Positions 7,280 through 15,376 of a DNA stretch of 19,884 nucleotides are shown here, piece after piece. Below the pieces are notes generated by a model. The model saw nothing but the letters and a program-made list of their open reading frames with translations, did not search any database and was not told where the DNA came from. A program made the position numbers and the translations under genes. Location of the stretch: assembly GCA_024638905.1 (NCBI GenBank), contig JAHEJH010000007.1, positions 1 to 19,884 of the forward strand, read 5' to 3'. How positions within the stretch are numbered: position 1 is the first letter of the stretch; every line of letters starts with the position of its first letter. The stretch is from Luminiphilus sp. Lineage in GTDB: Bacteria > Pseudomonadota > Gammaproteobacteria > Pseudomonadales > Halieaceae.

Positions 7280-8049
7280 TAACGAACAATGCCCCGTTGG
7301 GATTGTTTCAGTGAGTCGATCAGAATCTGGATACTGGGGGTCTCGGCTACCATGCTTTCGAGTCGTTCCAGGGCAGCATCGAGCGTCAGACCTTGTCGAT
7401 AGAGAATTTTGAACGCCCGTCTCAACTCCGATATCGCAGCGCTCTCGAAACCGCGTCGGCGCAATCCCTCGGCATTGATCGTTTTCGCCTCAGCCGGGCT
7501 GCCTGCTACCGTGACGAATGCCGGCACGTCTTTGCCAATTGAGGTGCCCATGCCACTGAAGCTGTGCGCCCCGATCTTGCAGAATTGATGCACCAGCGTG
7601 TAGCCCGAGAGAATCGCCCAATCGCCAATTTCGACGTGACCGGCCAGCGCCGTGTTGTTCACTAAAATGGTGTCGTTACCCACCAGACTGTCGTGGCCAA
7701 TGTGGACGTAAGCCATGATGAGATTGCGATGACCCACTGAGGTCAGGGAGCGATCCTGGACGGTACCCCGATGAATGGTCACGTTTTCTCTGATCACATT
7801 GTCATCACCGATGTGCAGTTCGGTTGGTTCATCCCGATACTTCAAGTCGGGTGTCGCCTCCCCCACCGTCGAGAACTGGTAAATGTGATTTCGCGCGCCA
7901 ATGCGGGTGGGCCCTTTGATAACCACATGGGATTCGATCTTGGTGCCCTCACCGATCTCAACCTTGGGCCCGATCAATGACCAGGGACCCACCTCAACGG
8001 ATTCATGGAGGCGTGCGCCCGGGTCAACAATGGCGGTCTCGTGGATCAC
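7279..8049 (-). CDS. lpxA: UDP-N-acetylglucosamine acyltransferase
   Basis: A 256-residue left-handed beta-helix acyltransferase that places a 3-hydroxyacyl chain from acyl-ACP on the 3-OH of UDP-GlcNAc, the first step of lipid A synthesis. Hexapeptide repeats fill the first ~180 residues and an alpha-helical tail follows. His119 in AYVHIGHDSLVGN matches catalytic His125 of E. coli; IYQF, TIHRGTVQ, HQFCKIGAHS and GLRRRGF are conserved. The residue equivalent to E. coli Gly173, the acyl-chain ruler, is Met167 (SFSGMGTS). From knowledge of the Pseudomonas enzyme this predicts a preference for C10 3-hydroxyacyl chains. The start is GTG at 8049, 3 bases after the fabZ stop; the N-terminus begins directly at the IHETAIVDPGA repeat, as in many homologues. 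It overlaps lpxB by one base. Confidence 0.97.
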   Translation of the reverse strand: MIHETAIVDPGARLHESVEVGPWSLIGPKVEIGEGTKIESHVVIKGPTRIGARNHIYQFSTVGEATPDLKYRDEPTELHIGDDNVIRENVTIHRGTVQDRSLTSVGHRNLIMAYVHIGHDSLVGNDTILVNNTALAGHVEIGDWAILSGYTLVHQFCKIGAHSFSGMGTSIGKDVPAFVTVAGSPAEAKTINAEGLRRRGFESAAISELRRAFKILYRQGLTLDAALERLESMVAETPSIQILIDSLKQSQRGIVR

Positions 8050-8052
8050 GGA

Positions 8053-8487
8053 TCAACGATTGGCGCAGAGGATGGTGCCTGACGCCGCCAACTCGTCATC
8101 GACCCGAGCCTCGACCTCAAACTTCCAGATACCGCGTCTCTCGCTCACGATACTGGCGTACAGCATGACCTGATCCCCTGGCACGCAGGGTCGCTTAAAG
8201 CGCAGATTATCGGCCCCCACGAAGTAGTAGATCGAGCCGTCTGCTGGGGTTTTGTCCATGGTGACAAAGCCCAGAATACCGGCCGCCTGAGCCATGGCCT
8301 CAAGGAGCAGTACTCCCGGGAACACGGGCTTACCGGGGAAATGGCCGTCAAAAAATGGCTCATTGATGCTGAGGTTTTTGTATGCCTCAATGCGGTCACC
8401 CGGCTCTACCGACACCACCCGGTCAACCAACAAAAAGGGATATCGGTGGGGAAGTCGGTTGCGAATTTCTTCAATGTCGAGTGTCAC
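8053..8487 (-). CDS. fabZ: 3-hydroxyacyl-[acyl-carrier-protein] dehydratase FabZ
   Basis: A 144-residue hot-dog-fold dehydratase that converts 3-hydroxyacyl-ACP to trans-2-enoyl-ACP in fatty acid elongation, competing with LpxA/LpxD for the same 3-hydroxyacyl-ACP pool. Catalytic His49 is in FFDGHFPGKP and Glu63 in LLLEAMAQAAG (His54 and Glu68 in E. coli). RLPHRYPFLLVDRV opens the domain. The frame is open upstream to 8592, but the extra 35 residues have no family counterpart and lie in lpxD. The GTG at 8487, overlapping the lpxD stop by 4 bases (GTGA), gives the family length and the expected TLDIEEI N-terminus. lpxA starts 3 bases after its stop. Confidence 0.96.
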   Translation of the reverse strand: MTLDIEEIRNRLPHRYPFLLVDRVVSVEPGDRIEAYKNLSINEPFFDGHFPGKPVFPGVLLLEAMAQAAGILGFVTMDKTPADGSIYYFVGADNLRFKRPCVPGDQVMLYASIVSERRGIWKFEVEARVDDELAASGTILCANR

Positions 8488-9521
8488 GCCTTGCCATCCT
8501 CTTCCTGATCGAGACCGGTGGCTTTCTCCAGTTCCGCAATGCGTTTTGCCATCTGGTCTAATTGAGTAAATCTTGAGGCGCTTCTCAGCCAAGATCTGAG
8601 CGGTTGAATGGGCGTACCGGATGAATAGTGCCCCGCTTCGGTCACTGAGCTCGCCACCCTACCCTGACCACCGATGTGCACGTCGTCGGCAATCACGAGA
8701 TGTCCCGCTAAGCCGGCCTGCCCTGCAATCACACATCGGGCGCCAATTTTTGTGCTGCCCGAGACACCCACTTGCGAGACGATCACCGTCTGGCGGCCGA
8801 CGCGGACACCGTGCCCAAGTTGCACGAGGTTATCGATGATCACGCCATCTTCCACCACCGTGTCTTCGAGCGCACCACGATCGACCGTCGAGTTGGATCC
8901 GATTTCAACATCGTCGCCAATCACAACCGTCGCGAGCTGTTCGATTTTCACCCATCCCTCTGTGCTGGGCGCATAGCCAAAGCCATCGGCACCGATTGTT
9001 GCGTTGGGGTGAATCATGCACCGCTGGCCGATTTTCACAGCGTGACAGATCACGGCACCGGGCTTGATCACCGTATCGGCACCAATACTTGCGCCGTGGC
9101 CGATGTAAGCGCCCGCGCCAATCCAGACCCGGTCTCCCAGCACCACATTCGGCTCTACGCGTGCACCCGCATCAATGGTGACATCAACACCAATGCGTGC
9201 ACTGTCTGCAACGGAGGCATGCTCATGGCTCTGCCCGCTGCTAGGCGGATGGTTATCGAAGATCCGGGTCGCTTTGGCAAAAGCGACATAAGGCGTAGTG
9301 CTCAGTAATGCAGAACCAGACCATGCCTCGACCCAATCAGGGTGCAAGATGAGTGCGCCCGCGTTGGTATCGGAGACCTTGTGGAGATGTTTTTTTTCCG
9401 AGACGAAGCTCAGATCACCGGCGGTAGCGGACTCTAGTGCCGCCAGATTAGCGATGGAACGCGCTGGATCCCCCCGGAGCTCGAGCTCCAAGACTTTGGC
9501 GAGCTCCCCGAGGGTAGTCAT
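8484..9521 (-). CDS. lpxD: UDP-3-O-(3-hydroxyacyl)glucosamine N-acyltransferase
   Basis: A 345-residue acyltransferase for the N-linked 3-hydroxyacyl chain of lipid A precursors, trimeric and cytoplasmic. An N-terminal uridine-binding domain (about 1-100) is followed by left-handed beta-helix hexapeptide repeats (about 101-300) and a C-terminal helix with LDQMAKRIAELEKA. The GADGFGYA motif lies at about 178-184, and the catalytic His237 is in IDNLVQLGHGV (His239 in E. coli). The start is ATG 9521 with TAGG 5 bases upstream, next to the skp stop (5-base gap). The stop overlaps the fabZ GTG. The skp-lpxD-fabZ-lpxA-lpxB order is the standard one. Confidence 0.97.
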   Translation of the reverse strand: MTTLGELAKVLELELRGDPARSIANLAALESATAGDLSFVSEKKHLHKVSDTNAGALILHPDWVEAWSGSALLSTTPYVAFAKATRIFDNHPPSSGQSHEHASVADSARIGVDVTIDAGARVEPNVVLGDRVWIGAGAYIGHGASIGADTVIKPGAVICHAVKIGQRCMIHPNATIGADGFGYAPSTEGWVKIEQLATVVIGDDVEIGSNSTVDRGALEDTVVEDGVIIDNLVQLGHGVRVGRQTVIVSQVGVSGSTKIGARCVIAGQAGLAGHLVIADDVHIGGQGRVASSVTEAGHYSSGTPIQPLRSWLRSASRFTQLDQMAKRIAELEKATGLDQEEDGKA

Positions 9522-9526
9522 GGCGC

Positions 9527-10042
9527 CTACTCAGTGCCCAGTTGGTTCATCTTGTCCGAGACTTTCGCCGTGATGTTATAGCCCAGGTCGGCGTGAATGA
9601 CCGCCTGCTGCTGGAGCAGTAGGCCAATCTGATCGGTCTCGATAATCTCGCGCAACACCTCTTGTGCCTGGGGCGCCAGTTCCTGCATCACACGTTGCGC
9701 ATTCTGGGTCTGCAGCGTTTGCAATTTCTTGGCAACGTACTCGAGATCAGACTGTTTGCTCGCCATCTTTTGTCGGGCCGCGACCTGATCTTCCTCACTC
9801 ATCGCAGCCTGGTCGCGTTGGAAATCTTTGACCAGTTGATCCAGCTCGGCACGCAGCCCATCAAACTGTGACTTGTCGGATGCGAAGTCTTCATTGGCCT
9901 CAAACTCTTCCAGTCGCTGCTGCGCCACATCGGTTTGCAGGATCGCCTGCTCCAGGTTGACGACGGCAATTCGGCCCTGCGCCAAAACAATTGATGGCAA
10001 AACGGCCATCAGCAGACCTGCCAGCCACACACGTGCGTTCAT
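9527..10042 (-). CDS. skp: Periplasmic chaperone Skp/OmpH
   Basis: A 171-residue OmpH-family chaperone that holds unfolded outer-membrane proteins in the periplasm for delivery to BamA. The N-terminus MNARVWLAGLLMAVLPSIVL ending AQ is a Sec signal peptide, with likely cleavage after VLA (residue 21). The mature part begins QGRIAVVNLEQAIL, then a long charged helical arm (about 40-125, rich in Gln, Glu, Lys and heptad-like) and a beta/helix end, as in the Skp jellyfish fold. The frame is open up to 10126, but ATG 10042 fits best: GGAG lies 8 bases upstream, the signal peptide begins there, and the longer version would overlap the bamA 3' end. It sits 25 bases after bamA. Confidence 0.94.
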   Translation of the reverse strand: MNARVWLAGLLMAVLPSIVLAQGRIAVVNLEQAILQTDVAQQRLEEFEANEDFASDKSQFDGLRAELDQLVKDFQRDQAAMSEEDQVAARQKMASKQSDLEYVAKKLQTLQTQNAQRVMQELAPQAQEVLREIIETDQIGLLLQQQAVIHADLGYNITAKVSDKMNQLGTE

Positions 10043-10047
10043 TGAAC

Positions 10048-10054
10048 TTTCTCC
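10048..10054 (-). promoter_or_regulatory. Ribosome binding site of skp
   Basis: GGAGAAA on the minus strand. GGAG (10054-10051) is 8 bases before ATG 10042, a near-ideal spacing that decides the skp start over the upstream in-frame Met codons. Confidence 0.75.
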
Positions 10055-10067
10055 ATTTTTTCTCACA

Positions 10068-12707
10068 TCAGAAGCCTCGTCCCAGCGTGAACTGGAAGAC
10101 TTCCCTTTCATCGATTGGGCTGGCATTCAGCGGCTTGGCCAAGCTGAAGGTCAGCGGACCAAAACCGGACAGCCACGTTACGCCAATGCCAACAGAGTAA
10201 CGTAATTCACCGGCGTCGATACCAAAACAATTCACCTGATTTTCACGGCAATTTGTATTGAAAACGTTGCCTACATCGAAGAACAGCGCCGATCTCAGCG
10301 AACTCCGATCTTTGATAAATGGCATGGGGAACAGCACTTCGGCGCTGCCCTCAATCAGCACGTTCCCGCCGAAGGGGTCTGGTTCGTTGTAGAACTGCTG
10401 GACCGGTATCTTGCCGGTCTCGGGATCAACCGTGTAGCCATAACCGCGACCGTCAGGCCCGCCAAATTGAGTGGGGCGACCATTCTCGTCAATGGCGGTG
10501 ACTGCGGTGTTGGCGGTATAGACCGAGGGTGGTGTTGAGCGAGGGCCGAGCGTATTGGCTTCGTAGCCCCTGACTGATCCAAAGCCACCGGCAAAGAAAT
10601 GCTCGTAGAAGGGCAATTCGCTGGTGTCGCCATAACCATCGCCGTAGCCCAACTCGCCGCGCAGGTGCAGCGTGAACTCACCAAACAGCGGGAAATAAAC
10701 CTCACCGCGGTAGTTCAGCTTGTAAAACTCCAGATCGGACAATGGCACTGCGATTTCCAGCGATACCGACTGCGACGCACCTCGGGTCGCCAACTGCCCG
10801 CGGTTAAGTGTCGACTGCAACCAGCTACCGGTGAGGCTCCAGTTCAGATACTTGTCCCCGTTCAGATCTAAAAAGCCCTCGTTCTCTGGCGGTGAGAGCG
10901 CTGAAAAAGGCAGTGTGTCAATGGGTTCTAGCACTTCGGCGGCGGCGTAAGTGCCGTCGGCCTGCACCGTTGAGTAGTACCAGTACTCAATTTCGGGGGC
11001 GAGCCGTGGACTGGCCGAAATCTCCTGTACCGCGTACTGACCCGATGTGATCTTGGTGTCAGTAACCCCCAACGAGAAACCCAGCCGCTGCGTCTCGCTA
11101 ATGGGGTAGCCAAAGTTCATGCTGCCCCCCCAGGTATCCGTGGTGTAACTCGCCACGTTGATCTTGGAGAGGTCGGTTTTGCGATAAAAGATGCCGAATC
11201 CGCGACTGACACCGTCTTCCGTGAAATAGGGGTTGGTGTAGTTGAAGCTGATCACGTCCTGATATCGGGAGGAATTCAGGGAGACTCCGACTCGTCGACC
11301 GGTCCCCAGAAAGTTGTTCTGCTGAAGATTTAGCCCAAGGATCAGACCCGCGTCCTGCGCATAACCCAAGCTGCCGCCAATCGAGCCAAAGGACTGCTCC
11401 TCAACCGCAAAATCGACATCAATCATGTCGTCAGAACCGGGCACCTCGTTGGTCTCCACCGCGGCCGTTTTGAAGAAGCCCAGGCGCTCAAGTCGGATAC
11501 GGGACTGCTCGATGGCCGCGGAAGAGGCAGGGGCTGACTCCATCTGACGCATTTCCCTGCGCATGACATCATCCATGGTGGTCATGTTGCCCGCGAAATT
11601 GATGCGTCGAACGTAGGTGCGCTTGCCGGGGTCGATGAAGAACTTCATGACCACCGTGCTGTTTTCTTCGTCGATCTCGGGCATGCCTGTGACCTTGGCA
11701 AAATTGTAGCCTTCGTTACCCAGACGGCGAGTCAGGTAATCCTCAGTGGCGGTCACCAATTGCTGGGAGTAGATCTGTTCAGGCTGCACGATAAGGAAAC
11801 GATTGAGGTCTTCCTCGGGCAATACCAGGTCACCGCTTAACCCCACCTCGCTGACAGTGAACTTGTCGCCCTCAGTCACGTTCGCTGTGATGTAGACCTC
11901 TTCCTTGTTGGGAGAGACCGCCACCTGCGTAGAGTCGATATTGAACTGCAGATAACCTCGGTCCAGATAATATGAAGACAGCGTCTCCAAATCGGACGTC
12001 AGCTTTTCTTTGGAATATTTGTTATCGCTCGTAAAAAACGAAAACCAGCCGCCGGTCTTGAGCTCGAACAGATCGATCAGGTCCTCGTCAGAGAAAATAG
12101 TATTGCCCACCACGTTGATATGTTGAATCGTGGCCACCGTTCCCTCGTTCACATCGATCGCGATCGATACACGGTTGCGGGGCTCAGCGATGACCTCGGA
12201 GTCGATGGTGGCGTCGTATCGGCCCTGCAACACATATTGACGCTGCAGCTCGAGTTGCATTCCTTCAAGCGTAGAACGCTGGAAGACCTGCCCTACGGAA
12301 AGGCCTGCCCCCTTGAGTCCATCCAACAGCGCTTCGGTCTCAATGGCCTTGTTGCCGTCGATGGTGATCTCACTGATGCTGGGACGCTCCGCCACGACCA
12401 CCACCAGCACGCCGCCGTCCCGCGCAATCGAGATGTCATCGAAATTGCCCGAGGCAAACAAACTCTTGGCCGCTGCGCGCACGCCAAAGGTATCCACCGT
12501 ATCGCCAACGCCCACCGGCAGCGCCGCAAACACACTCCCCGGCGAGATCCTTTGCAGGCCTTCTACGCGGATATCCTGAATGACAAAGGGCTCGGTCTGA
12601 GCCAGCGCCAGCTGTCCGCCACCAAAAGAAGCCAGCAGCGTGACCAGCAGCGTAAGAAGTGCCCCGAGGCGAGTGCCTCGCTGCGTATGGTGATGTGTTA
12701 GCTGCAT
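10068..12707 (-). CDS. bamA: Outer membrane protein assembly factor BamA
   Basis: An 879-residue Omp85 protein, the core of the BAM complex that folds and inserts outer-membrane beta-barrels. A signal peptide (h-region ALLTLLVTLLASF, cleavage likely after LALA) is followed by five POTRA domains up to about residue 450, starting FVIQDIRVEGLQRISPGSV, and a 16-strand barrel. The loop-6 lock motif reads VRGY (about 712-715), followed by an EANTLGPR block. The C-terminal FQFTLGRGF ends in Phe, as BAM substrates do. It is longer than E. coli BamA (810), with extra length in at least two barrel loops: a stretch around IEYWYYSTVQADGTYAAAEV and loop 6 with a Gly/Asp/Pro-rich insertion. The only two cysteines seen (about 820 and 827, CRENQVNC) lie in loop 7 and could form a disulfide. 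No clear Shine-Dalgarno precedes ATG 12707. Confidence 0.97.
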   Translation of the reverse strand: MQLTHHHTQRGTRLGALLTLLVTLLASFGGGQLALAQTEPFVIQDIRVEGLQRISPGSVFAALPVGVGDTVDTFGVRAAAKSLFASGNFDDISIARDGGVLVVVVAERPSISEITIDGNKAIETEALLDGLKGAGLSVGQVFQRSTLEGMQLELQRQYVLQGRYDATIDSEVIAEPRNRVSIAIDVNEGTVATIQHINVVGNTIFSDEDLIDLFELKTGGWFSFFTSDNKYSKEKLTSDLETLSSYYLDRGYLQFNIDSTQVAVSPNKEEVYITANVTEGDKFTVSEVGLSGDLVLPEEDLNRFLIVQPEQIYSQQLVTATEDYLTRRLGNEGYNFAKVTGMPEIDEENSTVVMKFFIDPGKRTYVRRINFAGNMTTMDDVMRREMRQMESAPASSAAIEQSRIRLERLGFFKTAAVETNEVPGSDDMIDVDFAVEEQSFGSIGGSLGYAQDAGLILGLNLQQNNFLGTGRRVGVSLNSSRYQDVISFNYTNPYFTEDGVSRGFGIFYRKTDLSKINVASYTTDTWGGSMNFGYPISETQRLGFSLGVTDTKITSGQYAVQEISASPRLAPEIEYWYYSTVQADGTYAAAEVLEPIDTLPFSALSPPENEGFLDLNGDKYLNWSLTGSWLQSTLNRGQLATRGASQSVSLEIAVPLSDLEFYKLNYRGEVYFPLFGEFTLHLRGELGYGDGYGDTSELPFYEHFFAGGFGSVRGYEANTLGPRSTPPSVYTANTAVTAIDENGRPTQFGGPDGRGYGYTVDPETGKIPVQQFYNEPDPFGGNVLIEGSAEVLFPMPFIKDRSSLRSALFFDVGNVFNTNCRENQVNCFGIDAGELRYSVGIGVTWLSGFGPLTFSLAKPLNASPIDEREVFQFTLGRGF

Positions 12708-12820
12708 AAGGTGTTTTCTGTGAAACCTGTTCGCACAGCGCTAAGCAACACGCCAGATTGCGCGCTTGGAGCGCCCGGGCGAGCGTCGGTGGTTGTGAAA
12801 CAGCCTGTCATCCTGCGCCG
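12708..12820 (-). promoter_or_regulatory. bamA upstream region with GC palindrome and direct repeats
   Basis: The 113-base gap between rseP and bamA is one of the longer gaps in the cluster. It holds a perfect 10-base palindrome CGCCCGGGCG (12772-12781), partly overlapping a hairpin GCGCT-TGG-AGCGC (12762-12774), and two 8-base direct repeats TGTGAAAC (plus-strand reading) at 12719-12726 and 12794-12801. No U-tract follows the hairpins in the direction of transcription, so they do not look like an intrinsic terminator. In E. coli sigma-E promoters lie near bamA; I do not see a clear sigma-E site on the correct strand here. A regulatory role is inference from position. Confidence 0.35.
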
Positions 12821-14176
12821 TCAGAACTTCGAGACATCATTATACAGGGCAAACACCATGATGCTTAGCACCAATACCAGCCCGACCTGATAGCCCGCCA
12901 TCTGAATCCGATCCGGCAACGGCTTGCCCAAAATCGCTTCAAATCCGTAAAACACCAGGTGTCCGCCATCTAAAACCGGTATCGGCAACAGATTCAGGGC
13001 ACCTAAAGATACGCTGAGTAGCGCCACAAACCCTAGCCAGGCCACCCATCCCGCCTCCGCCGTCGAAGCCGCGACTTTGGCAATCGTGATGGGCCCCGAG
13101 AGATTACTGGGCGAAATCAGTCCCTGAAGCATTCGGCCAATGGACTTGAAGGTAAACACCACCAACTCACCGGTTCGCTTCACCGAAGCCACCAGCGCCT
13201 CTGCGGGCCCCCGTTCAAAGTGACGTTGCTGCGCATCCGGAATCACGGGTAGAGCCACAGACATGCCGACCGCGCCGATACGCTCTCCCTCTGCGACAGC
13301 GGCTGCCGGCGTCACCGACAGATTCTGACGGGTGCCCTGCCGCTCGAACTCCACAGCGATGGCTTGATCGGGTCTGGCGCGAACATAGGTCACCCAATCC
13401 ATCCACAGCGGGATCGCCTCCCCGTCTGCACTGATGATGAGATCGCCCTCCTCAAAGCCGGCCTGCGAGGCGGTCCCATTCTCCGTCAGCCCGCCCACCA
13501 CGGGGAGGACTGGCGGCATGCGAATCGTCACGCCGAGCGCCCCGAGAAGATCGGGTTCTTCTTCACCTTTAAGCCACTGGCTGATGCGCGCTTCAGACTC
13601 GGTCACCATATCTGACCCCGGATAGCGGGTAGCCAATGTCAGGGTGCCCGAATCCCCAAGCCGCTCGAGCAAGGCGAAATTGACCGTGGCCACGGTCGGC
13701 GTTTCCCGGCCATCAATCGCTATGATTTCCTGACCGGCCTGCAGTCCCGCTGCCTCGGCAAGCGAGTTTGGTGCCACCGTGGCTATTTCAGGCACGATGC
13801 CGACTTCCCCTCTTAGAAAAAGCCCCCATAGCACCAAAATGGCCAATAGGAAATTGGCTATCGGGCCGGCGGCGGCGATCGCAATGCGCTTGCTCACCGG
13901 TTGGCGGTTGTGCGCGCGGGGCAGATCTGCCTCGGCGATCTCGCCATCGCGCTCATCTGCCATGCGCACGTAACCCCCCAGAGGAATCGCGGCGATCACA
14001 TATTCAGTGTCGTCCTTCCCTTGCCACCGAAACAGCGGCCGACCGAAGCCGATCGAGAACCGCAAGACTTTCACTCCCGCGCGGCGCGCCATCCAGAAAT
14101 GGCCGTATTCATGGAACGCCACAACGATGGCAAAGGTTGCCAGCGCGATAAAAATGGTTTGTAGGGTATCGAGCAC
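12821..14176 (-). CDS. rseP: Site-2 intramembrane metalloprotease RseP
   Basis: A 451-residue inner-membrane zinc protease of the M50B family. In the well-studied homologue it cuts the anti-sigma factor RseA after DegS to release sigma-E, and clears remnant signal peptides. The zinc motif HEYGH is in the first membrane helix (His22, Glu23, His26, the same numbers as E. coli), and the third ligand is in NLLPIPVLDGGHL (Asp about 403). Two periplasmic PDZ domains lie between: one around VAPNSLAEAAGLQAGQEI, one around LTENGTASQAGFEEGDLI. C-terminal membrane helices follow the LDG motif. The start is GTG at 14176, 9 bases after the dxr stop, with AGGA upstream at 8-base spacing. Its place directly before bamA fits envelope-stress control of outer-membrane assembly. 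Confidence 0.97.
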   Translation of the reverse strand: MLDTLQTIFIALATFAIVVAFHEYGHFWMARRAGVKVLRFSIGFGRPLFRWQGKDDTEYVIAAIPLGGYVRMADERDGEIAEADLPRAHNRQPVSKRIAIAAAGPIANFLLAILVLWGLFLRGEVGIVPEIATVAPNSLAEAAGLQAGQEIIAIDGRETPTVATVNFALLERLGDSGTLTLATRYPGSDMVTESEARISQWLKGEEEPDLLGALGVTIRMPPVLPVVGGLTENGTASQAGFEEGDLIISADGEAIPLWMDWVTYVRARPDQAIAVEFERQGTRQNLSVTPAAAVAEGERIGAVGMSVALPVIPDAQQRHFERGPAEALVASVKRTGELVVFTFKSIGRMLQGLISPSNLSGPITIAKVAASTAEAGWVAWLGFVALLSVSLGALNLLPIPVLDGGHLVFYGFEAILGKPLPDRIQMAGYQVGLVLVLSIMVFALYNDVSKF

Positions 14177-14185
14177 CGCTTCGTC

Positions 14186-15373
14186 CTAAGATCCTGAGCG
14201 AGTGAGCCCACTCGCTATCGATTCCTGCGCGGCCTCCCGCGCCTTTTGATCAAGTGCTTGGACCGCGTCAAGGCTGTCAGGTTCCGCCAAATCAGTCGCT
14301 TTCAATGCGGCGTCAATCACTTTGTGGATGTCCGTAAAACGGATCTCGCCGGACAGGAACGCCGCCACGGCGATTTCATTGGCAGCGCTGAAGACACACA
14401 TACCGCCGGGCTGGCTAATCGCCCATTGCGCCAAGGCTAGGCAGGGAAACGCTTCCAGATCGGGCGCTTCAAAATCCAGACGCCCCGCGCTAACGATATC
14501 CAGTGCCTCCACGCCCGCATCGACTCGCTCAGGCCAAGCAAGACAATAGGCGATGGGCGTGCGCATATCCGGTTGGCCCAATTGCGCCAAGACCGAGCCA
14601 TCGCGATAACGAATCATCGAGTGCACGATGCTTTGGGGATGCACCACAATCTCGATCTCATCCGGGCTTCGATCAAACAACCAACATGCTTCGGCCAACT
14701 CCAGACCCTTGTTCGCCAGCGTGGCGGAATCGACTGAAATCTTCTGGCCCATCGACCAATTGGGGTGGGCGCAGGCCTCCGCGGGTGTGACAGCGTCCAG
14801 AGACGATCGGGATCGACCGCGGAACGGTCCTCCTGACGCCGTCAGTATGATTTTCTCAACGTCGACCATATCAGGGCGACCGTCAGACGCGACAGGCAAA
14901 CACTGGTGCATGGCATTGTGCTCACTGTCTACCGGCAACAAGGTGGCTCCACCTTGCCGGACCGTCTCCATGAACAGGCCTCCAGCACTTACCAACGCCT
15001 CCTTGTTGGCGAGCAGAATTGTTTTTCCCGCTCTGGCAGCGCTCAGCGTCGGGCGCAGGCCTGCAAAGCCCACGATCCCGGCGACAACGGAGTCAACATT
15101 GGGCTCAGCAACCAAGTCATCCAGGAACGCTGCGCCAGACTCGACCGTCACCGCCGACAGGTCTGTAAGCCTTTCGGCGAGTGCCGCCGCGGCGTCCGGG
15201 TCCCCCATCACCGCGTGCGTTGGTTGATGGGCTCGGCACAGCACCTCCATATCGTCCACCGAGCGGTGGGCAGACAGCAGCGTGACCTGATAGCGATCGG
15301 GGTGTCGCTGAATCACATCGAGGGTAGACCGCCCTATCGACCCCGTCGCACCCAATACCGCTATCCGACGCAT
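14186..15373 (-). CDS. dxr: 1-deoxy-D-xylulose 5-phosphate reductoisomerase
   Basis: A 395-residue NADPH- and metal-dependent enzyme of the MEP pathway, converting DXP to 2-C-methyl-D-erythritol 4-phosphate, the committed step to isoprenoids. The N-terminal Rossmann motif is LGATGSIGRSTLDV (7-20). LLANKEALVSAGG is conserved. Metal ligands Asp149 and Glu151 are in LPVDSEHNA, and Glu225 in SATLANKGLELAEA (E. coli D150/E152/E231). The flexible-loop region HPNWSMGQKISVDSAT is intact. ATG 15373 follows the cdsA stop by 3 bases. It supplies IPP precursors used by UppS two genes upstream. Confidence 0.97.
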   Translation of the reverse strand: MRRIAVLGATGSIGRSTLDVIQRHPDRYQVTLLSAHRSVDDMEVLCRAHQPTHAVMGDPDAAAALAERLTDLSAVTVESGAAFLDDLVAEPNVDSVVAGIVGFAGLRPTLSAARAGKTILLANKEALVSAGGLFMETVRQGGATLLPVDSEHNAMHQCLPVASDGRPDMVDVEKIILTASGGPFRGRSRSSLDAVTPAEACAHPNWSMGQKISVDSATLANKGLELAEACWLFDRSPDEIEIVVHPQSIVHSMIRYRDGSVLAQLGQPDMRTPIAYCLAWPERVDAGVEALDIVSAGRLDFEAPDLEAFPCLALAQWAISQPGGMCVFSAANEIAVAAFLSGEIRFTDIHKVIDAALKATDLAEPDSLDAVQALDQKAREAAQESIASGLTRSGS

Positions 15374-15376
15374 CGA

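Noticed and set aside
8488..8592. N-terminal extension of fabZ by 35 residues
   Set aside because: The stretch is inside lpxD, has no counterpart in FabZ proteins, and the GTG at 8487 gives the standard coupled start.
12120..12701. 193-codon open frame on the plus strand antisense to the bamA 5' half
   Set aside because: The bamA reading is unambiguous; the opposing translation shows no domain, signal or plausible ribosome binding site.
12824..12850. Sigma-E-like GAACTT on the plus strand near the rseP end
   Set aside because: It points away from bamA and lies within the rseP coding end. No good -10 element follows, and no gene lies in that direction.
14628..15227. 199-codon open frame on the plus strand within dxr
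   Set aside because: It is antisense to a clearly conserved gene and typical of GC-rich third-position bias; no recognisable protein features.
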